DNA of 64,000 bases from Kiloniellaceae bacterium (GCA_021776055.1 JAJFGP010000067.1:1-64000), one strand, 5' to 3'. Positions 37,149 to 49,790 are shown, counted from the first letter of the stretch. Numbers and translations are program-made. Notes: generated by a model from the sequence alone, not told the origin.

Positions 37149-37721
37149 TCAGTCGGGTACTGCGATGCCCCGCCGTTCGGCCATGCGCCGGCCCAACTCG
37201 ACCCGGTCGGTGTCGGTCAGGCACTTGCGCGCGCGCATCAACACAACGGTGTTTTCCCAGGCCAGGTGACGACGCTGCGTCTCGGCAAAGGTAAAGGCGC
37301 TCATCAGAAAGCGCGCCGGATCGGCAAAGGCTTGACCGCCGACCAAGCGTTCGACATCGCTGCATAGGTCGTCGTTCAGGCGCCGATCTGTCTTGTGCTC
37401 CTGAAGCAACAGCTGGAACATTTGCTCGATGTCATCGCCGGCTGCGGCACGGCGCCGCATGAGCGGGAACAGGTCTTCCTCCTCGTCGGCGATATGCAGG
37501 GGCAAGTCTTGGCGAAGGTAGTCGCGCGCCGCCTCCAACTCTTCGGCGGTGGCGCCGTGGCGAGGATTGTGGAGTAGACGGTCGAGCACGTCGCACAGGG
37601 CCAACTGCTGAGCGTGATCGGATTCGATGACGGCAATGGGGTGCCGAAAAGCTTCCGGCGCGTGTGATGTGCGGGCGAACCGCGCCCCCGGTTCGTCTGT
37701 TGATGCCTTGAGTGCATACAT
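37149..37721 (-). CDS. Hemerythrin-like HHE domain protein
   Basis: 190 residues. Candidate di-iron ligands of a four-helix hemerythrin fold are H36 (SDHAQQL), H76 and E80 (HIADEEEDLF), H109 (QEHKTD) and H152 with E156 (RRHLAWEN). Bacterial members bind oxygen or respond to nitric oxide and redox stress. Start at the ATG 37721 with a GGAGAG site. A perfect FNR/FixK-type box is centred about 79 bases upstream, with CATAAT near the expected -10 position, so low-oxygen or NO-dependent expression is likely. Confidence 0.85.
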   Translation of the reverse strand: MYALKASTDEPGARFARTSHAPEAFRHPIAVIESDHAQQLALCDVLDRLLHNPRHGATAEELEAARDYLRQDLPLHIADEEEDLFPLMRRRAAAGDDIEQMFQLLLQEHKTDRRLNDDLCSDVERLVGGQAFADPARFLMSAFTFAETQRRHLAWENTVVLMRARKCLTDTDRVELGRRMAERRGIAVPD

Positions 37722-37793
37722 GGCGGTCTCTCCTTCCCGGCAGACGTTAGACTGCCGCAGAATTATGGTTAACGGACTTCCGGGCCAGCCGCA

Positions 37794-37807
37794 TTGATCC
37801 GGATCAA
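37794..37807 (-). promoter_or_regulatory. FNR/FixK/DNR-type box (TTGAT-N4-ATCAA)
   Basis: TTGATCCGGATCAA is a perfect match to the TTGAT-N4-ATCAA consensus, embedded in the 16-bp palindrome ATTGATCCGGATCAAT. On the minus strand CATAAT at 37767-37762 gives a start site roughly 45 bases from the box centre, close to the class II spacing of about 41.5. The hemerythrin gene follows. Confidence 0.75.
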
Positions 37808-37895
37808 TTGGCCGTGCAACTTGGTCGATCGTGGCGAGGCGGAATCCGCGAGGCCTTTTCCGCGGGCCGTGAACGGTGATAGACAGTTGCGTTCA

Positions 37896-37909
37896 CTTGT
37901 ATAGACAAG
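37896..37909 (+). promoter_or_regulatory. HutC-type operator upstream of hutH
   Basis: CTTGTATAGACAAG, 15 bases before the hutH ATG and the exact reverse complement of the box before hutC. It ties the distant hutH gene to the same regulon. Being so close to the start codon, it probably covers the promoter or transcription start. Confidence 0.82.
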
Positions 37910-37924
37910 CCAGGACTCGCCGCC

Positions 37925-39484
37925 ATGGCCCGACCCGAACCGTTCCAACTTTCCCCCGGCGCCCTAACGCTGGCCGACCTGCGCGCCCTGTGGGCCCAGT
38001 CGCGCCCGATCACTCTCGATCCGGCCTACATCGGGGCCATCGAGGCATCGGCGGAAACCGTGGCCGCTGTCCTGCGGGACGGCAAACGGGTTTACGGCGT
38101 CAACACCGGCTTCGGCAGCTTGGCGCGCAACACCATCGATGCCGATCAGCTGGGCGAATTGCAGCGCCGTCTGGTGCTTTCCCACAGTGCCGGCGTCGGC
38201 GCGCCGCTGAGCGAGCGGGTCGTGCGCCTAATCCTGATCCTCAAGATCAATGCTCTGGCGCGCGGCTACTCGGGCATTCGCCTTGAGGTCATCGAGACTT
38301 TGCTGGCACTGGTGAACGGCGACGCAATGCCGGTCATTCCGGCAAAGGGGTCGGTCGGCGCCTCGGGCGACCTGGCGCCGCTGGCGCATTTGTCCGGGGT
38401 GCTTCTCGGAGAGGGCGAGGTCGACTTGGCCGGTAAGCGCATGCCCGCCGCGACGGCCTTGAAGCGCCTAAAAATGCGTCCGATTGAGTTGGGCGCCAAG
38501 GAAGGCCTGGCACTGCTGAACGGCACCCAGGTGTCGACGGCGCTGGCCCTGGACGGCCTGTTCGCGGCCATCGACGTGTTTACTGCCGCGCTAACCGCTG
38601 GCGCGATGAGCGTGGACGCGGCGCTGGGCAGCGACACCCCTTTCGACCCACGCATCCACGAGGTGCGTGGCCAGCCGGGGCAGATCGCCGTTGCCCGGTT
38701 GCTTGGCGGCCTGCTTGCCGGCAGCGGCATTCGCACCTCGCACCTGGATTGCGATCGGGTGCAGGACCCCTACTCCCTGCGCTGCCAGCCACAGGTCATG
38801 GGCGCGGCACTTGACGTGATGGGATCCGCCGCCGCCATGCTGGAGCGGGAGGCGAACGCCGTCTCCGACAACCCACTGGTCTTTGCCGACACGGGCGAGA
38901 TCCTCTCCGGCGGCAACTTCCATGCCGAGCCCGTGGCCATGGCGGCGGATATGATCGCTATCGCCATCGCCGAGATCGGCGCCTTGTCGGAGCGGCGCAT
39001 CGCCCTGCTCACCGATGCGCACATGAGCGCCCTCCCCGCCTTCCTAGTGGCGGAGCCCGGCCTCAATTCCGGCTTCATGATCGCACATGTCACCGCCGCC
39101 GCCCTGGCCAGCGACAACAAGGCCCTAGCGCATCCCGCCAGCGTCGATAGCCTGCCCACTTCGGCGAACCAGGAGGATCACGTCTCCATGGCCACGAATG
39201 GCGCGCGGCGCTTGGGCGAGATGGCCTTCAACAGCAGCAACATCGTCGCCATCGAGTTGCTTGCCGCCGCGCAGGGTATCGACCTGCGCCAACCGCTTAC
39301 CACCAGCCCACCCTTGCAAAAGGCCCTCGCCGCGATCCGCGGCCGCGCGGCGTTCCTCGATCACGACCGGGCGATGGCTCCGGACATAACCGCCGTGCAT
39401 GGGTTAATCGCCGAAGGCTGGTTCAGCCGCGCTCTGGCCAACACCGACGGACTGTTGGGGCTCGCTACGCCTAAGCCTTTGTAG
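37925..39484 (+). CDS. hutH: Histidine ammonia-lyase
   Basis: Deaminates histidine to urocanate, the first step of the pathway. 519 residues, the usual size. The self-forming MIO cofactor triad Ala-Ser-Gly is at 146-148 in [25 protein letters not shown] at about 57 and SDNPLVF later are also family marks. It is a single-gene unit 16.5 kb from hutU, with its own HutC box. The last 14 bases overlap the end of convergent korB. Confidence 0.96.
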   Translation: MARPEPFQLSPGALTLADLRALWAQSRPITLDPAYIGAIEASAETVAAVLRDGKRVYGVNTGFGSLARNTIDADQLGELQRRLVLSHSAGVGAPLSERVVRLILILKINALARGYSGIRLEVIETLLALVNGDAMPVIPAKGSVGASGDLAPLAHLSGVLLGEGEVDLAGKRMPAATALKRLKMRPIELGAKEGLALLNGTQVSTALALDGLFAAIDVFTAALTAGAMSVDAALGSDTPFDPRIHEVRGQPGQIAVARLLGGLLAGSGIRTSHLDCDRVQDPYSLRCQPQVMGAALDVMGSAAAMLEREANAVSDNPLVFADTGEILSGGNFHAEPVAMAADMIAIAIAEIGALSERRIALLTDAHMSALPAFLVAEPGLNSGFMIAHVTAAALASDNKALAHPASVDSLPTSANQEDHVSMATNGARRLGEMAFNSSNIVAIELLAAAQGIDLRQPLTTSPPLQKALAAIRGRAAFLDHDRAMAPDITAVHGLIAEGWFSRALANTDGLLGLATPKPL

Positions 39485-40532
39485 ACGTGTCCGAGTCTCG
39501 CCGGGGTGCGCCCACGGTCCAGGTATAGCCACTGCGTAGCAGGGCGTTCAGATCGGGGGTCTTGCCCGTCCCCGTGGCCTTCGCAACTTGGTCTCCGACC
39601 TGCCGCTCGTAGCTGGGTGCCGGATCGCAATAGATGACACCCAGGGCAACCGGCATCGTGGGCGGCGTCATTCGGGCGAGCAGGCCGGCCAGTGTCCGAT
39701 TGGATTCGTCGTGCATCAGTAGATCGGCCTCTGTCACCCCGTCCTCACCAATCCGCACCACCTCAAGCTCGAGAGTGCCGGCGCGGATACGCAAACCTTT
39801 TTCGCCGTCGGCGCCAAAGCGCATTGGCTTGCCGTGTTCCACATGAATCTGCCGATCCGCGGCAACGTCGCGCTCGGTGAATTCTGCAAAGACGCCGTCG
39901 TTGTAGACAATGCAGTTCTGCAGAATCTCGACCAGGGACGCTCCCTTGTGCGCGTACGCCCGTGCTAAGACGCCCGGCAGGTGCTTCTGCTGGGTATCCA
40001 CGGCGCGGGCGACGAACCGGGCGCTGGTGCCAAGGGCAAAGACGGCGGCGGAAACCGGCGCCTCGATCGAGCCTTCCGGTGTGGACGGTGTGCGCGTGCC
40101 GGCCCGCGATGTGGGCGAGTACTGACCCTTGGTCAGGCCGTATATTTCATTATTGAAAAGAAGAATTTGCACGTCGACGTTACGACGCAGGATGTGCAAA
40201 AGATGATTGCCGCCGATTGACAGCGAGTCGCCGTCGCCGGTCGCAATCCAGACGTCTAGTTCCGGATTAGCCAGCTTGATACCCGTGGCGATCGCCGGGG
40301 CGCGGCCGTGGATGGTATGGAAGCCATACGTCGACAGATAGTACGGAAAGCGCGCCGCGCAGCCGATGCCGGAGACAAAGACGGTCTGCTCCGGTCGGGC
40401 GCCGACGTCGGACAAGGTCCGCTGCACGGCCTTCAGGATGGCGTAATCGCCACAGCCAGGGCACCAGCGCACCTCTTGGTCCGAGGCATATTCCTTCGGC
40501 AATCGTTTCTCGACGGGGGCGACAACGTTCAT
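39471..40532 (-). CDS. korB: 2-oxoacid:ferredoxin oxidoreductase, beta subunit
   Basis: 353 residues from the ATG at 40532 ([15 protein letters not shown]). Thiamine-diphosphate-binding subunit: [13 protein letters not shown] (cluster cysteines 24 and 27), [13 protein letters not shown] (metal/TPP motif) and [17 protein letters not shown]. With KorA it decarboxylates 2-oxoglutarate, or another 2-oxoacid, to the acyl-CoA and reduces ferredoxin. One base separates it from the korA stop. The length and fused KorA match the two-subunit type found in aerobes. Confidence 0.92.
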   Translation of the reverse strand: MNVVAPVEKRLPKEYASDQEVRWCPGCGDYAILKAVQRTLSDVGARPEQTVFVSGIGCAARFPYYLSTYGFHTIHGRAPAIATGIKLANPELDVWIATGDGDSLSIGGNHLLHILRRNVDVQILLFNNEIYGLTKGQYSPTSRAGTRTPSTPEGSIEAPVSAAVFALGTSARFVARAVDTQQKHLPGVLARAYAHKGASLVEILQNCIVYNDGVFAEFTERDVAADRQIHVEHGKPMRFGADGEKGLRIRAGTLELEVVRIGEDGVTEADLLMHDESNRTLAGLLARMTPPTMPVALGVIYCDPAPSYERQVGDQVAKATGTGKTPDLNALLRSGYTWTVGAPRRDSDTSTKA

Positions 40533-40533
40533 G

Positions 40534-42402
<1,869 letters not shown>

Positions 42403-42577
42403 CAACGAACTCTCCTTCGGCTGGCCGAACCAGGGTCTTGTCCCGCGCAGGTATAGGCCAACCTGACGGTCCTAGAAAGTGCCAACCGGCAGACCATCCC
42501 AACTCGTCGCATGCCCGCGGGTTCTTGTGCTCATTGGAGCGTTCCAGGTTTTCCGGGCCAGGGCGCGTCACGTCGCG

Positions 42578-43906
42578 TCACGATTCGGTGACTTTGACCT
42601 CAGAATCCTCCAAAACAGCCAGCATATCTTTGATCCGGATCAGTTTCCGCCGGGGCGCGCCGGCCGGGGCCGCGGCACCTTCGGCCGCCTCGATCCGCTG
42701 CCAGTCGGCAAATGAGACCGGGCGCACGCCACGCTCCACCAGAAGAGCCTCCAGGGCCGGACTGCCGGGCCGGGCGCCTTCGGCGATGTCCTCGCCAATC
42801 TGCCGGGCCGCCGTATCGCCGTCGGCCTTGTTGGTGCCGATGACACCCACCGGGCCGCGCTTGGCCCAGCCGACCGCATAAAGCCCCGGCGCCACGCGGC
42901 CATCGCGATTGGTCACCACGCCTTTGGCCTCGTCCACGGGAACATCGGCCAACGGCGGCATACGATAGCCGATAGCCGATATGACAGCGCCGCACGGAAT
43001 CTCGAAGAACTCTCCCGTACCCACGGCGCGCCCACTGTCCACGCGCGTCCGCTCCAGGCGCAGCCCGCTTACCCGGCCGTCACCGAGCACCTCCACCGGT
43101 TTGGCGCAGAATAGAAAATGCACACGCTTGGGCTTTTCGCCCGGCGGGCGCTCCGCAAAACCACGCAAGGTCGCCAGGTTCTTTTCCCGTAGGCGGCGGT
43201 CGCGGTCCGACATCTCATCGTCGACTTGTGCCGGAATCTGGGCCGGGTCGACCATCGGCGCGCAGGCCGCCAGATCGCCCATCTCGGTCAATTCCTTGTT
43301 GGTGAACTTGGCCTCTGCTGGACCGCGTCGACCGATAAGATAGACGTCCTCGATGGGGGCTTGGTGGATTGCCTTGGCCGCATGGTCCGCCAAGTCGGTA
43401 GCGGCCATCTCGGCCGGCGTCTTGACCAGAACCCGCGCCACGTCGATGGCCACGTTGCCATTGCCGATCACGGCGACCGCGGACGTGTTTAGGTCCGGGT
43501 TGAGATCGCAAAAATCCGGGTGGCCGTTGTACCAGCCGACGAAAGCCGCCGCACCGTAAACGCCGGTTGCATCCGATCCGGGTATGCCCAAAGGCCGGTC
43601 GAGCGGCGCCCCCGTTGCCAGCACCACCGCATCATAAAAACCGCGTAGCTCGTCCAAACTTACATCGCGGCCGAGAACCACGTTGCCATAGTAGCCAACG
43701 CGGGGCTCCTGGGCGGTGCGCGCAAAAGCACGAGAGACGCCCTTGGTGCTCTGATGGTCGGGGGCCACGCCGCCACGGATCAGGCCAAATGGGGTGGGCA
43801 GTGCCTCGATGAAATCGACGTGGCAAGCCGCGTCCGCCCGCAACAGGGCGGCAGCGGCGTAGAAACCGCTCGGCCCGGCACCGACGATGGCTACCTGCAC
43901 GGGCAT
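42578..43906 (-). CDS. Adrenodoxin-reductase-type ferredoxin-NADP+ reductase
   Basis: 442 residues from the ATG at 43906 (GAGG site; the track TTG is rejected). FAD motif VAIVGAGPSGFYAAAALLRA, TPFGLIRGGVAPDHQSTKG and the NADP-site VIGNGNVAIDVARVLVK are the marks of FdxR/FprA enzymes. It moves electrons between ferredoxin and NADP(H). It lies upstream of korAB and divergent from the corrinoid/RACo operon, so it may help set the reduced-ferredoxin pool used by either (inference). Confidence 0.92.
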   Translation of the reverse strand: MPVQVAIVGAGPSGFYAAAALLRADAACHVDFIEALPTPFGLIRGGVAPDHQSTKGVSRAFARTAQEPRVGYYGNVVLGRDVSLDELRGFYDAVVLATGAPLDRPLGIPGSDATGVYGAAAFVGWYNGHPDFCDLNPDLNTSAVAVIGNGNVAIDVARVLVKTPAEMAATDLADHAAKAIHQAPIEDVYLIGRRGPAEAKFTNKELTEMGDLAACAPMVDPAQIPAQVDDEMSDRDRRLREKNLATLRGFAERPPGEKPKRVHFLFCAKPVEVLGDGRVSGLRLERTRVDSGRAVGTGEFFEIPCGAVISAIGYRMPPLADVPVDEAKGVVTNRDGRVAPGLYAVGWAKRGPVGVIGTNKADGDTAARQIGEDIAEGARPGSPALEALLVERGVRPVSFADWQRIEAAEGAAAPAGAPRRKLIRIKDMLAVLEDSEVKVTES

Positions 43907-44202
43907 AGCCAGCCTCAAATCTCCTAAGCCAGTGCTCCAGGACGCTCAGGAATGGCCAGCGCTTCGGCGCACTCCCCCTCACCCGCAGGCAATGTCTTAA
44001 CGCAAGGTTGCGAAGGTCGCAACGCGGCTTGGAATCGTTACCAGAGTCTTACCACAACCCATTGCTTTATCGCGCTTTGTCGCGATTCAGACAGCTTCAG
44101 TCGCGACTGACGTAGCCGCCTAGGAGGGCATGCGGTCCAGAATACATCCAGCACAGGTGCCCTGGGGCACCCGTGAAGGGAGGCTTTTACGAGGACGTTA
44201 AG
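43907..44202. promoter_or_regulatory. Divergent promoter region of the ferredoxin reductase and corrinoid operon
   Basis: 296 bases without a gene. It contains GTTGCGA-AGG-TCGCAAC (44007-44023), the longer-spaced GTCGCGA..TCGCGAC pair (44079-44085 with 44101-44107), and a GGTGCC-CTGG-GGCACC hairpin (44156-44171) 31 bases before the corrinoid start. These are candidate operators or leader structures. I looked for a cobalamin riboswitch and found no convincing B12 box. Confidence 0.45.
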
Positions 44203-44919
<717 letters not shown>

Positions 44920-44931
44920 GGGAACTCACGT

Positions 44932-45834
44932 ATGACCCACACCGTCGTCAGTTCCCGAAGTCGCGAAGTTGTCATCGGCTTCGACCGTCCGTTCTGTGTG
45001 ATCGGCGAGCGGATCAATCCCACCGGCCGCAAGCGCCTGGCCGCCGAGATGGCCGCCGGCGACTATAGCTCGGTGCAGGCGGATGCCATCGCTCAGGTGG
45101 AAGCCGGAGCGCACATGCTGGACGTCAACGCCGGCATCCCGCTGGCGGATGAGCCGGCAATCCTAGCCGAATCCATCAAGCTGGTGCAGTCGCTGGTGGA
45201 CGTGCCTCTGTCCATCGACTCGTCGATCGTCGAGGCGCTGGAGGCCGGCCTGTCGGTGTACCAGGGCAAGGCCCTGGTCAACTCGGTCACGGGCGAGGAA
45301 GAGCGCTTGGAGGTCGTGCTACCGCTAATCAAGAAATACGACGCCGCGGTGGTCGCCATCTCCAATGACGAGACCGGCATCTCCGAGGATCCGGACGTCC
45401 GCTTCGAGGTAGCCAAGCGCATTGTCCAGCATGCCGCCGACTACGGCATTCCGGCCGCCGATGTGGTGGTCGATCCGTTGGTTATGCCGGTCGGTGCCTT
45501 GGGCCAAGCGGGCGTCTCGGCCTTTCGTCTGATCCGCCGGCTGCGTGAGGAGTTAGGCGTCAACACCACCTGCGGCGCTTCGAACATCAGCTTTGGTCTG
45601 CCGAACCGGCACGCATTGAATGCGACGTACCTGGCCATGGCCGCCGGGGCCGGCATGACCTCGGCGATCATGAATCCCTTGCACCCCGAGGAAATGGCCG
45701 GCGTTAAAGCAGCGGACGTGCTTCTGGGCGTCGATCCCAACTGCGCCCGCTGGCTGCGCCGCTACCGCGATCCGGCGGCGCAGAGCAGCGATGCCGACCG
45801 CAACAGCCGCGAACGCCGGCGCCGCCGGGTCTAG
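44932..45834 (+). CDS. Pterin-binding methyltransferase (MtvA/MtgA-like, methyl-corrinoid:THF)
   Basis: 300 residues with the dihydropteroate-synthase/MetH-type TIM barrel: VIGERINPTGRKRLAAEM, AHMLDVNAGIPLADE, LSIDSSIVEALEAGL, LVNSVTGEEERL and TTCGASNISFGLPNR. It probably transfers the methyl group from the corrinoid protein to tetrahydrofolate. It starts 12 bases after the corrinoid gene. The C-terminal RRRRR tail may be linker-like. A role in methionine synthesis is less likely because of the neighbours. Confidence 0.9.
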   Translation: MTHTVVSSRSREVVIGFDRPFCVIGERINPTGRKRLAAEMAAGDYSSVQADAIAQVEAGAHMLDVNAGIPLADEPAILAESIKLVQSLVDVPLSIDSSIVEALEAGLSVYQGKALVNSVTGEEERLEVVLPLIKKYDAAVVAISNDETGISEDPDVRFEVAKRIVQHAADYGIPAADVVVDPLVMPVGALGQAGVSAFRLIRRLREELGVNTTCGASNISFGLPNRHALNATYLAMAAGAGMTSAIMNPLHPEEMAGVKAADVLLGVDPNCARWLRRYRDPAAQSSDADRNSRERRRRRV

Positions 45835-45844
45835 CGCCAGCGTC

Positions 45845-47851
45845 ATGGCCGAGCAGCCGCGCGTCGTCTTCACACCGTCAGGCCGCCGCGGTCGCTTCGC
45901 ACCCGGCACGCCCATCCTCGATGCGGCGCGCAGCTTAGGCGTCGATATCGATTCGGTCTGTGGCGGCCGCGGCCTGTGCGGCCGCTGCCAGGTGGACCAG
46001 AGCACAGGCACCTTCTCCAAACACGACATCGACAGCCGCCCGGAAAACCTATCCCCCGGAAACGCGATCGAGGCCCGCTATGCCAAGAAGAAGGGCATGC
46101 AGGTTGGCCGCCGGTTGTCTTGCCAGGCGCTGTTGCAGGGCGACGTCGTCATCGACGTGCCGCCCGAGAGCCAGGTTCATAAACAGGTCGTGCGCAAACG
46201 CGCCGAGGCACGCGATTTCGAAATCGATCCGGCCATCCGTCTGCACTATCTGGAGGTGCGCGAGCCGGACATGGCCAGCCCCTCCGGTGATCTGGAACGG
46301 GTGCTCGAAGCCCTCAAGGAGCAATGGGGGATCGAGGATCTTGAATGCGACCTTCGTGTCCTTCAAGGACTGCAAAAGGCGCTGCGCCAGGGCGACTGGA
46401 AGATCACCGTCGCTGTGCATCGCGGCCAGGTGCTGACCACCGCCTGGCCCGGCTTTCACGACCGCGCCTATGGAGTCGCGGTCGACGTGGGCTCGACCAC
46501 CATTGCCGTGCATCTGTGCAACCTGTCCAGCGGCGAGATTCTGGCTTCGGCCGGGCGCATGAACCCGCAGATTCGCTTTGGCGAAGATCTGATGAGCCGG
46601 GTTTCCTATGTCATGATGCATCCGGGCGGCGATGAGGAAATGACCGTCGCCGTGCGTGGAGCCATCGATGCCTTGTTCGCCGAGGTCGCCGGGGAAGCCG
46701 GGATTGACCCGGATGACATCCTGAACGCGGTCTTTGTCGGCAACCCGGTGATGCACCACCTGTTGCTCGGTATCGACCCGACCGAGTTGGGTGGCGCCCC
46801 CTTCGCCCTGGCCGCCAATTCCGCCATGACCCTATGGGCGACGGAGTTGGGTCTGAGCAAAATCAACCGCAACGCCCGCGCCTATGTGCTGCCGTGCATC
46901 GCCGGCCACGTAGGAGCCGACACCGCGGGCGTCATCCTGTCGGAAAACCCACATCTTTCGAGCGAGATCATGCTGGTGGTCGATGTTGGCACCAACGCCG
47001 AGATCGTACTTGGCAACAAGGACCGTTTGCTCGCCTGTTCGTCGCCCACCGGCCCGGCGTTCGAAGGGGCGCAGATCACCAGCGGCCAGCGCGCCGCGCC
47101 CGGCGCTATCGAGCGCGTGCGCATCGACCCGGCCACCCTGGAGCCGCGCTTCAAGGTGATCGGCTCCGATCTATGGTCGGACGACCCCAATTTCGCATCG
47201 GAGACTCAGAAGACAGGCGTGACCGGCATCTGCGGCTCGGGCATCGTCGAGGCTCTCGCCGAAATGTACCTGGCCGGCATTCTCAAGGCGGATGGCAGCG
47301 TCGACGGCGCCATGGCGACACGCAGCCCGCGCGTGCGTGAGGATGGCCGGACCTTCGCCTATCACCTGCACGATGGTCCGCCGGAAATCTTCATCACCCA
47401 GACGGATGTGCGCGCCATTCAACTCGCCAAGGCGGCGCTCTATGCCGGGGCCCGCCTGCTCATGGACCGCCTCGGCATTGAGACGCTCGACCGCATTGTC
47501 CTGGCCGGCGCCTTTGGCAGCCATATCGATGTGAAGCACGCGATGGTCCTGGGCATGATTCCGGACTGCGATTTGCAGAAGGTTAGTTCGGCCGGCAACG
47601 CCGCCGGCTCCGGGGCCCTCATCGCCCTGCTCAATCAGAAGGCGCGTGATGACATCGAAGCCGTGGTCCGCCGCGTGGAGAAAATCGAGACCGCGGTGGA
47701 GCCACGCTTCCAGGAACATTTCGTCGGCGCCATGGGCATCCCGCACAAGAGTGCCCCCTTCCCGCACCTGAGCGCCGCCGTTGCCCTGCCACCGCGCGGC
47801 GGCGTAGCATCGGGCGAGTCCGGCCGGCGACGGCGGCGCAACCGGGTGTAA
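45845..47851 (+). CDS. RACo/RamA-like reductive activator of corrinoid proteins
   Basis: 668 residues from the ATG at 45845; the track ATG at 45791 would overlap the previous gene by 44 bases. An N-terminal [2Fe-2S] domain (Cys 39, 45, 48 in CGGRGLCGRC, and Cys 93) is followed by a middle domain and a C-terminal ASKHA-type ATPase (DUF4445: GVAVDVGSTTIAVHL, VVDVGTNAEIVLG, GAFGSHID). Such proteins use ATP and low-potential electrons to rescue inactive cob(II)alamin to cob(I)alamin. It completes a corrinoid methyl-transfer module. Confidence 0.92.
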   Translation: MAEQPRVVFTPSGRRGRFAPGTPILDAARSLGVDIDSVCGGRGLCGRCQVDQSTGTFSKHDIDSRPENLSPGNAIEARYAKKKGMQVGRRLSCQALLQGDVVIDVPPESQVHKQVVRKRAEARDFEIDPAIRLHYLEVREPDMASPSGDLERVLEALKEQWGIEDLECDLRVLQGLQKALRQGDWKITVAVHRGQVLTTAWPGFHDRAYGVAVDVGSTTIAVHLCNLSSGEILASAGRMNPQIRFGEDLMSRVSYVMMHPGGDEEMTVAVRGAIDALFAEVAGEAGIDPDDILNAVFVGNPVMHHLLLGIDPTELGGAPFALAANSAMTLWATELGLSKINRNARAYVLPCIAGHVGADTAGVILSENPHLSSEIMLVVDVGTNAEIVLGNKDRLLACSSPTGPAFEGAQITSGQRAAPGAIERVRIDPATLEPRFKVIGSDLWSDDPNFASETQKTGVTGICGSGIVEALAEMYLAGILKADGSVDGAMATRSPRVREDGRTFAYHLHDGPPEIFITQTDVRAIQLAKAALYAGARLLMDRLGIETLDRIVLAGAFGSHIDVKHAMVLGMIPDCDLQKVSSAGNAAGSGALIALLNQKARDDIEAVVRRVEKIETAVEPRFQEHFVGAMGIPHKSAPFPHLSAAVALPPRGGVASGESGRRRRRNRV

Positions 47852-47872
47852 GCAGCGGGGAGCGCGTATGCC

Positions 47873-48547
47873 ATGGGCGAGACCATCGAGCTAAAGGCGG
47901 CGGACGCCCACACCCTGGGCGCCTACATCGCGCGGCCGTCCGCCACGCCACGGGGCGGCGTGGTGGTGGTGCAGGAGATCTTCGGCGTCAATAGCCACAT
48001 TCGCTCCGTCTGCGATCGCTTCGCCGAGACCGGATATCTGGCGGTTGCGCCGGCCATCTATGATCGGATCGAGCGGGACGTGCAACTCGGCTATACGCCC
48101 GAGGACATCGCCAGTGGCCGCGAGATTCGCGGCAAGTGCGCTATGGACCAGGTATTGCTGGACGTGGCCGCCGCCGCCGATGTGGCCGCGGAGGCAGGCA
48201 AAGTGGGCATCGTCGGCTACTGTTGGGGCGGCCAGATTGTTTATCTCGCGGCCTGCCGTCTAGGAGACAAAATATCCTGTGGCGCAGGCTATTACGGTGG
48301 TGGCATCGTCTCCCACCTGAACGAAAAACCGACCATCCCGTTGACCCTGCATTTCGGCACTTTGGATGCTTCGATCCCGGCCGCCGAAATCGATCAGATT
48401 CGCGCCACCCACCCGGACGTGCGTGTGCATGTCTACGAGGGCGCTGACCACGGATTCAATTGCGACCAGCGTCGGCAATTCAACGCCGATGCCGCGCAGG
48501 TTGCCAAGCGGCGCACGCTCAATCTCTTCGCCACACATTTGGCGTAG
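47873..48547 (+). CDS. Dienelactone hydrolase family protein
   Basis: 224 residues, alpha/beta-hydrolase. GGVVVVQEIFGVNSHIR near the N-terminus (oxyanion region with Glu), nucleophile Cys in GYCWGGQ (about 118), and Asp and His in HFGTLDASIP and GADHGFNC. It would hydrolyse an ester or lactone. It follows the activase by 21 bases and may be part of that operon. Its end is 7 bases from the convergent regulator gene. Confidence 0.85.
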   Translation: MGETIELKAADAHTLGAYIARPSATPRGGVVVVQEIFGVNSHIRSVCDRFAETGYLAVAPAIYDRIERDVQLGYTPEDIASGREIRGKCAMDQVLLDVAAAADVAAEAGKVGIVGYCWGGQIVYLAACRLGDKISCGAGYYGGGIVSHLNEKPTIPLTLHFGTLDASIPAAEIDQIRATHPDVRVHVYEGADHGFNCDQRRQFNADAAQVAKRRTLNLFATHLA

Positions 48548-48554
48548 TCAGACT

Positions 48555-49559
48555 CTAGCTGCTGGCGGAGGCGATTGGCGCCGCATCCATTTCGGCGGGC
48601 AGGCCGCGTTCCTTGCGTGGCGTGCGGCCGAAGTAGTCGCGATAGCACTTCGAGAAATGCGAGGCGGACACGAAGCCGCAAGCCAGCGCCACGTCGATGA
48701 TCGACATGTTGGTCTGCACCAGCAGCAAGCGCGCCTTGTTCAGGCGCAACTCCAAATAATAACGCGCCGGCGAGCGATTCAGGTACTTGCGGAACAGGCG
48801 TTCGAGCTGCCGCGTGGACAGGGCCGCATCCCGCGCCAGTCCGATACGGCTTAGCGGTTCCTCCAAGTTTTTCTCCATCACCTCGATGACGGAGAGCAGC
48901 TTGGGATGGCGGACCCCGAGGCGCGCGGGCAGCGACGTGCGCTGATGGTCGTGCTGGTCGCGAATTCGTTCGTGCATGCACTGGTCGGCGACCGCGGCGG
49001 CCAATTCGTGCCCATGCTGGCGGGCGATGACGTTGAGCATCAAGTCGATGGCCGCCGTGCCGCCCGCACAGGTGAACCGACTACGGTCGATCTCGAACAG
49101 CTCCGAGGTGACCTCGATCTCGGGAAAGTCTTCCGCGAAGCTGGCTAGATTTTCCCAATGGATGGTACAGCGATACCCGTCGAGCAAACCAGCGCGGGCG
49201 AGGATCTGGCTGCCCGTACACAGCGCCCCCACTTCCGCGCCCTTGCGCGTCATGTGGCGCAGCCAGGAAAACGCCGCCTTGTGCACGAACTTCTGCACAT
49301 CGACGCCGCTGCAAACGACGACGACGGGAAAATCGTTGGCTTTCTCCAAGTCGCCCTCGGGATGCAAGGCGATGCCGTTGGAAGCGGTCACCGGCTGTCC
49401 ATTCACGGAGAACAGGTGCCATTCGTACAAGCTTTGGCCACTGGCCCGGTTAGCCAGACGCAGAGGCTCCACCGCCGATGTGAAGGCGTTCATCGAGAAA
49501 TTCGGAATCAGGATAAACCCGATCCGTAGCGGCAACTCCCTCGGCGTGTTCCCTAGCAT
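48555..49559 (-). CDS. GlxA/GbdR-like AraC-family transcriptional regulator
   Basis: 334 residues. An N-terminal DJ-1/PfpI-like amidotransferase-fold domain (about 10-190, IGFILIPNFSMNAFTSAVEPLRLA, GALCTGSQILARAGLLDGYRC) and a C-terminal AraC helix-turn-helix pair (about 220-325). This is the architecture of GbdR, which activates glycine-betaine and dimethylglycine catabolic genes in Pseudomonas. Divergent from the second soxBDAG operon, with 231 bases between. Together with the neighbours, a GbdR-like role is likely but not proven. Confidence 0.88.
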   Translation of the reverse strand: MLGNTPRELPLRIGFILIPNFSMNAFTSAVEPLRLANRASGQSLYEWHLFSVNGQPVTASNGIALHPEGDLEKANDFPVVVVCSGVDVQKFVHKAAFSWLRHMTRKGAEVGALCTGSQILARAGLLDGYRCTIHWENLASFAEDFPEIEVTSELFEIDRSRFTCAGGTAAIDLMLNVIARQHGHELAAAVADQCMHERIRDQHDHQRTSLPARLGVRHPKLLSVIEVMEKNLEEPLSRIGLARDAALSTRQLERLFRKYLNRSPARYYLELRLNKARLLLVQTNMSIIDVALACGFVSASHFSKCYRDYFGRTPRKERGLPAEMDAAPIASASS

Positions 49560-49790
49560 GCGTGGCCCTTGTTGACCCTTCGTTCTTTACGGCCCGACTT
49601 TGGCATAAGTCCCCGCATGTCGCGAACAGAAAAATCGGTGCCGTGAACCCGCGAGCCGGAGGGGCGGTCCATGCCGCCTTCTGCCTCGATAAGGCCCCGG
49701 ATTTCCCAAGGGTTTCCAGGGGCTTTCGCCGAGTCTCCATTTGCAAAGTCGGGGATTCCAGATAGGCTCGGATCAGGGGGCTTCCAGAGC

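Noticed and set aside
42630-42643. TTGATCCGGATCAG, an FNR-like half match
   Set aside because: It lies inside the coding sequence of the ferredoxin-NADP reductase near its 3' end, has a mismatch and precedes no promoter-facing gene.
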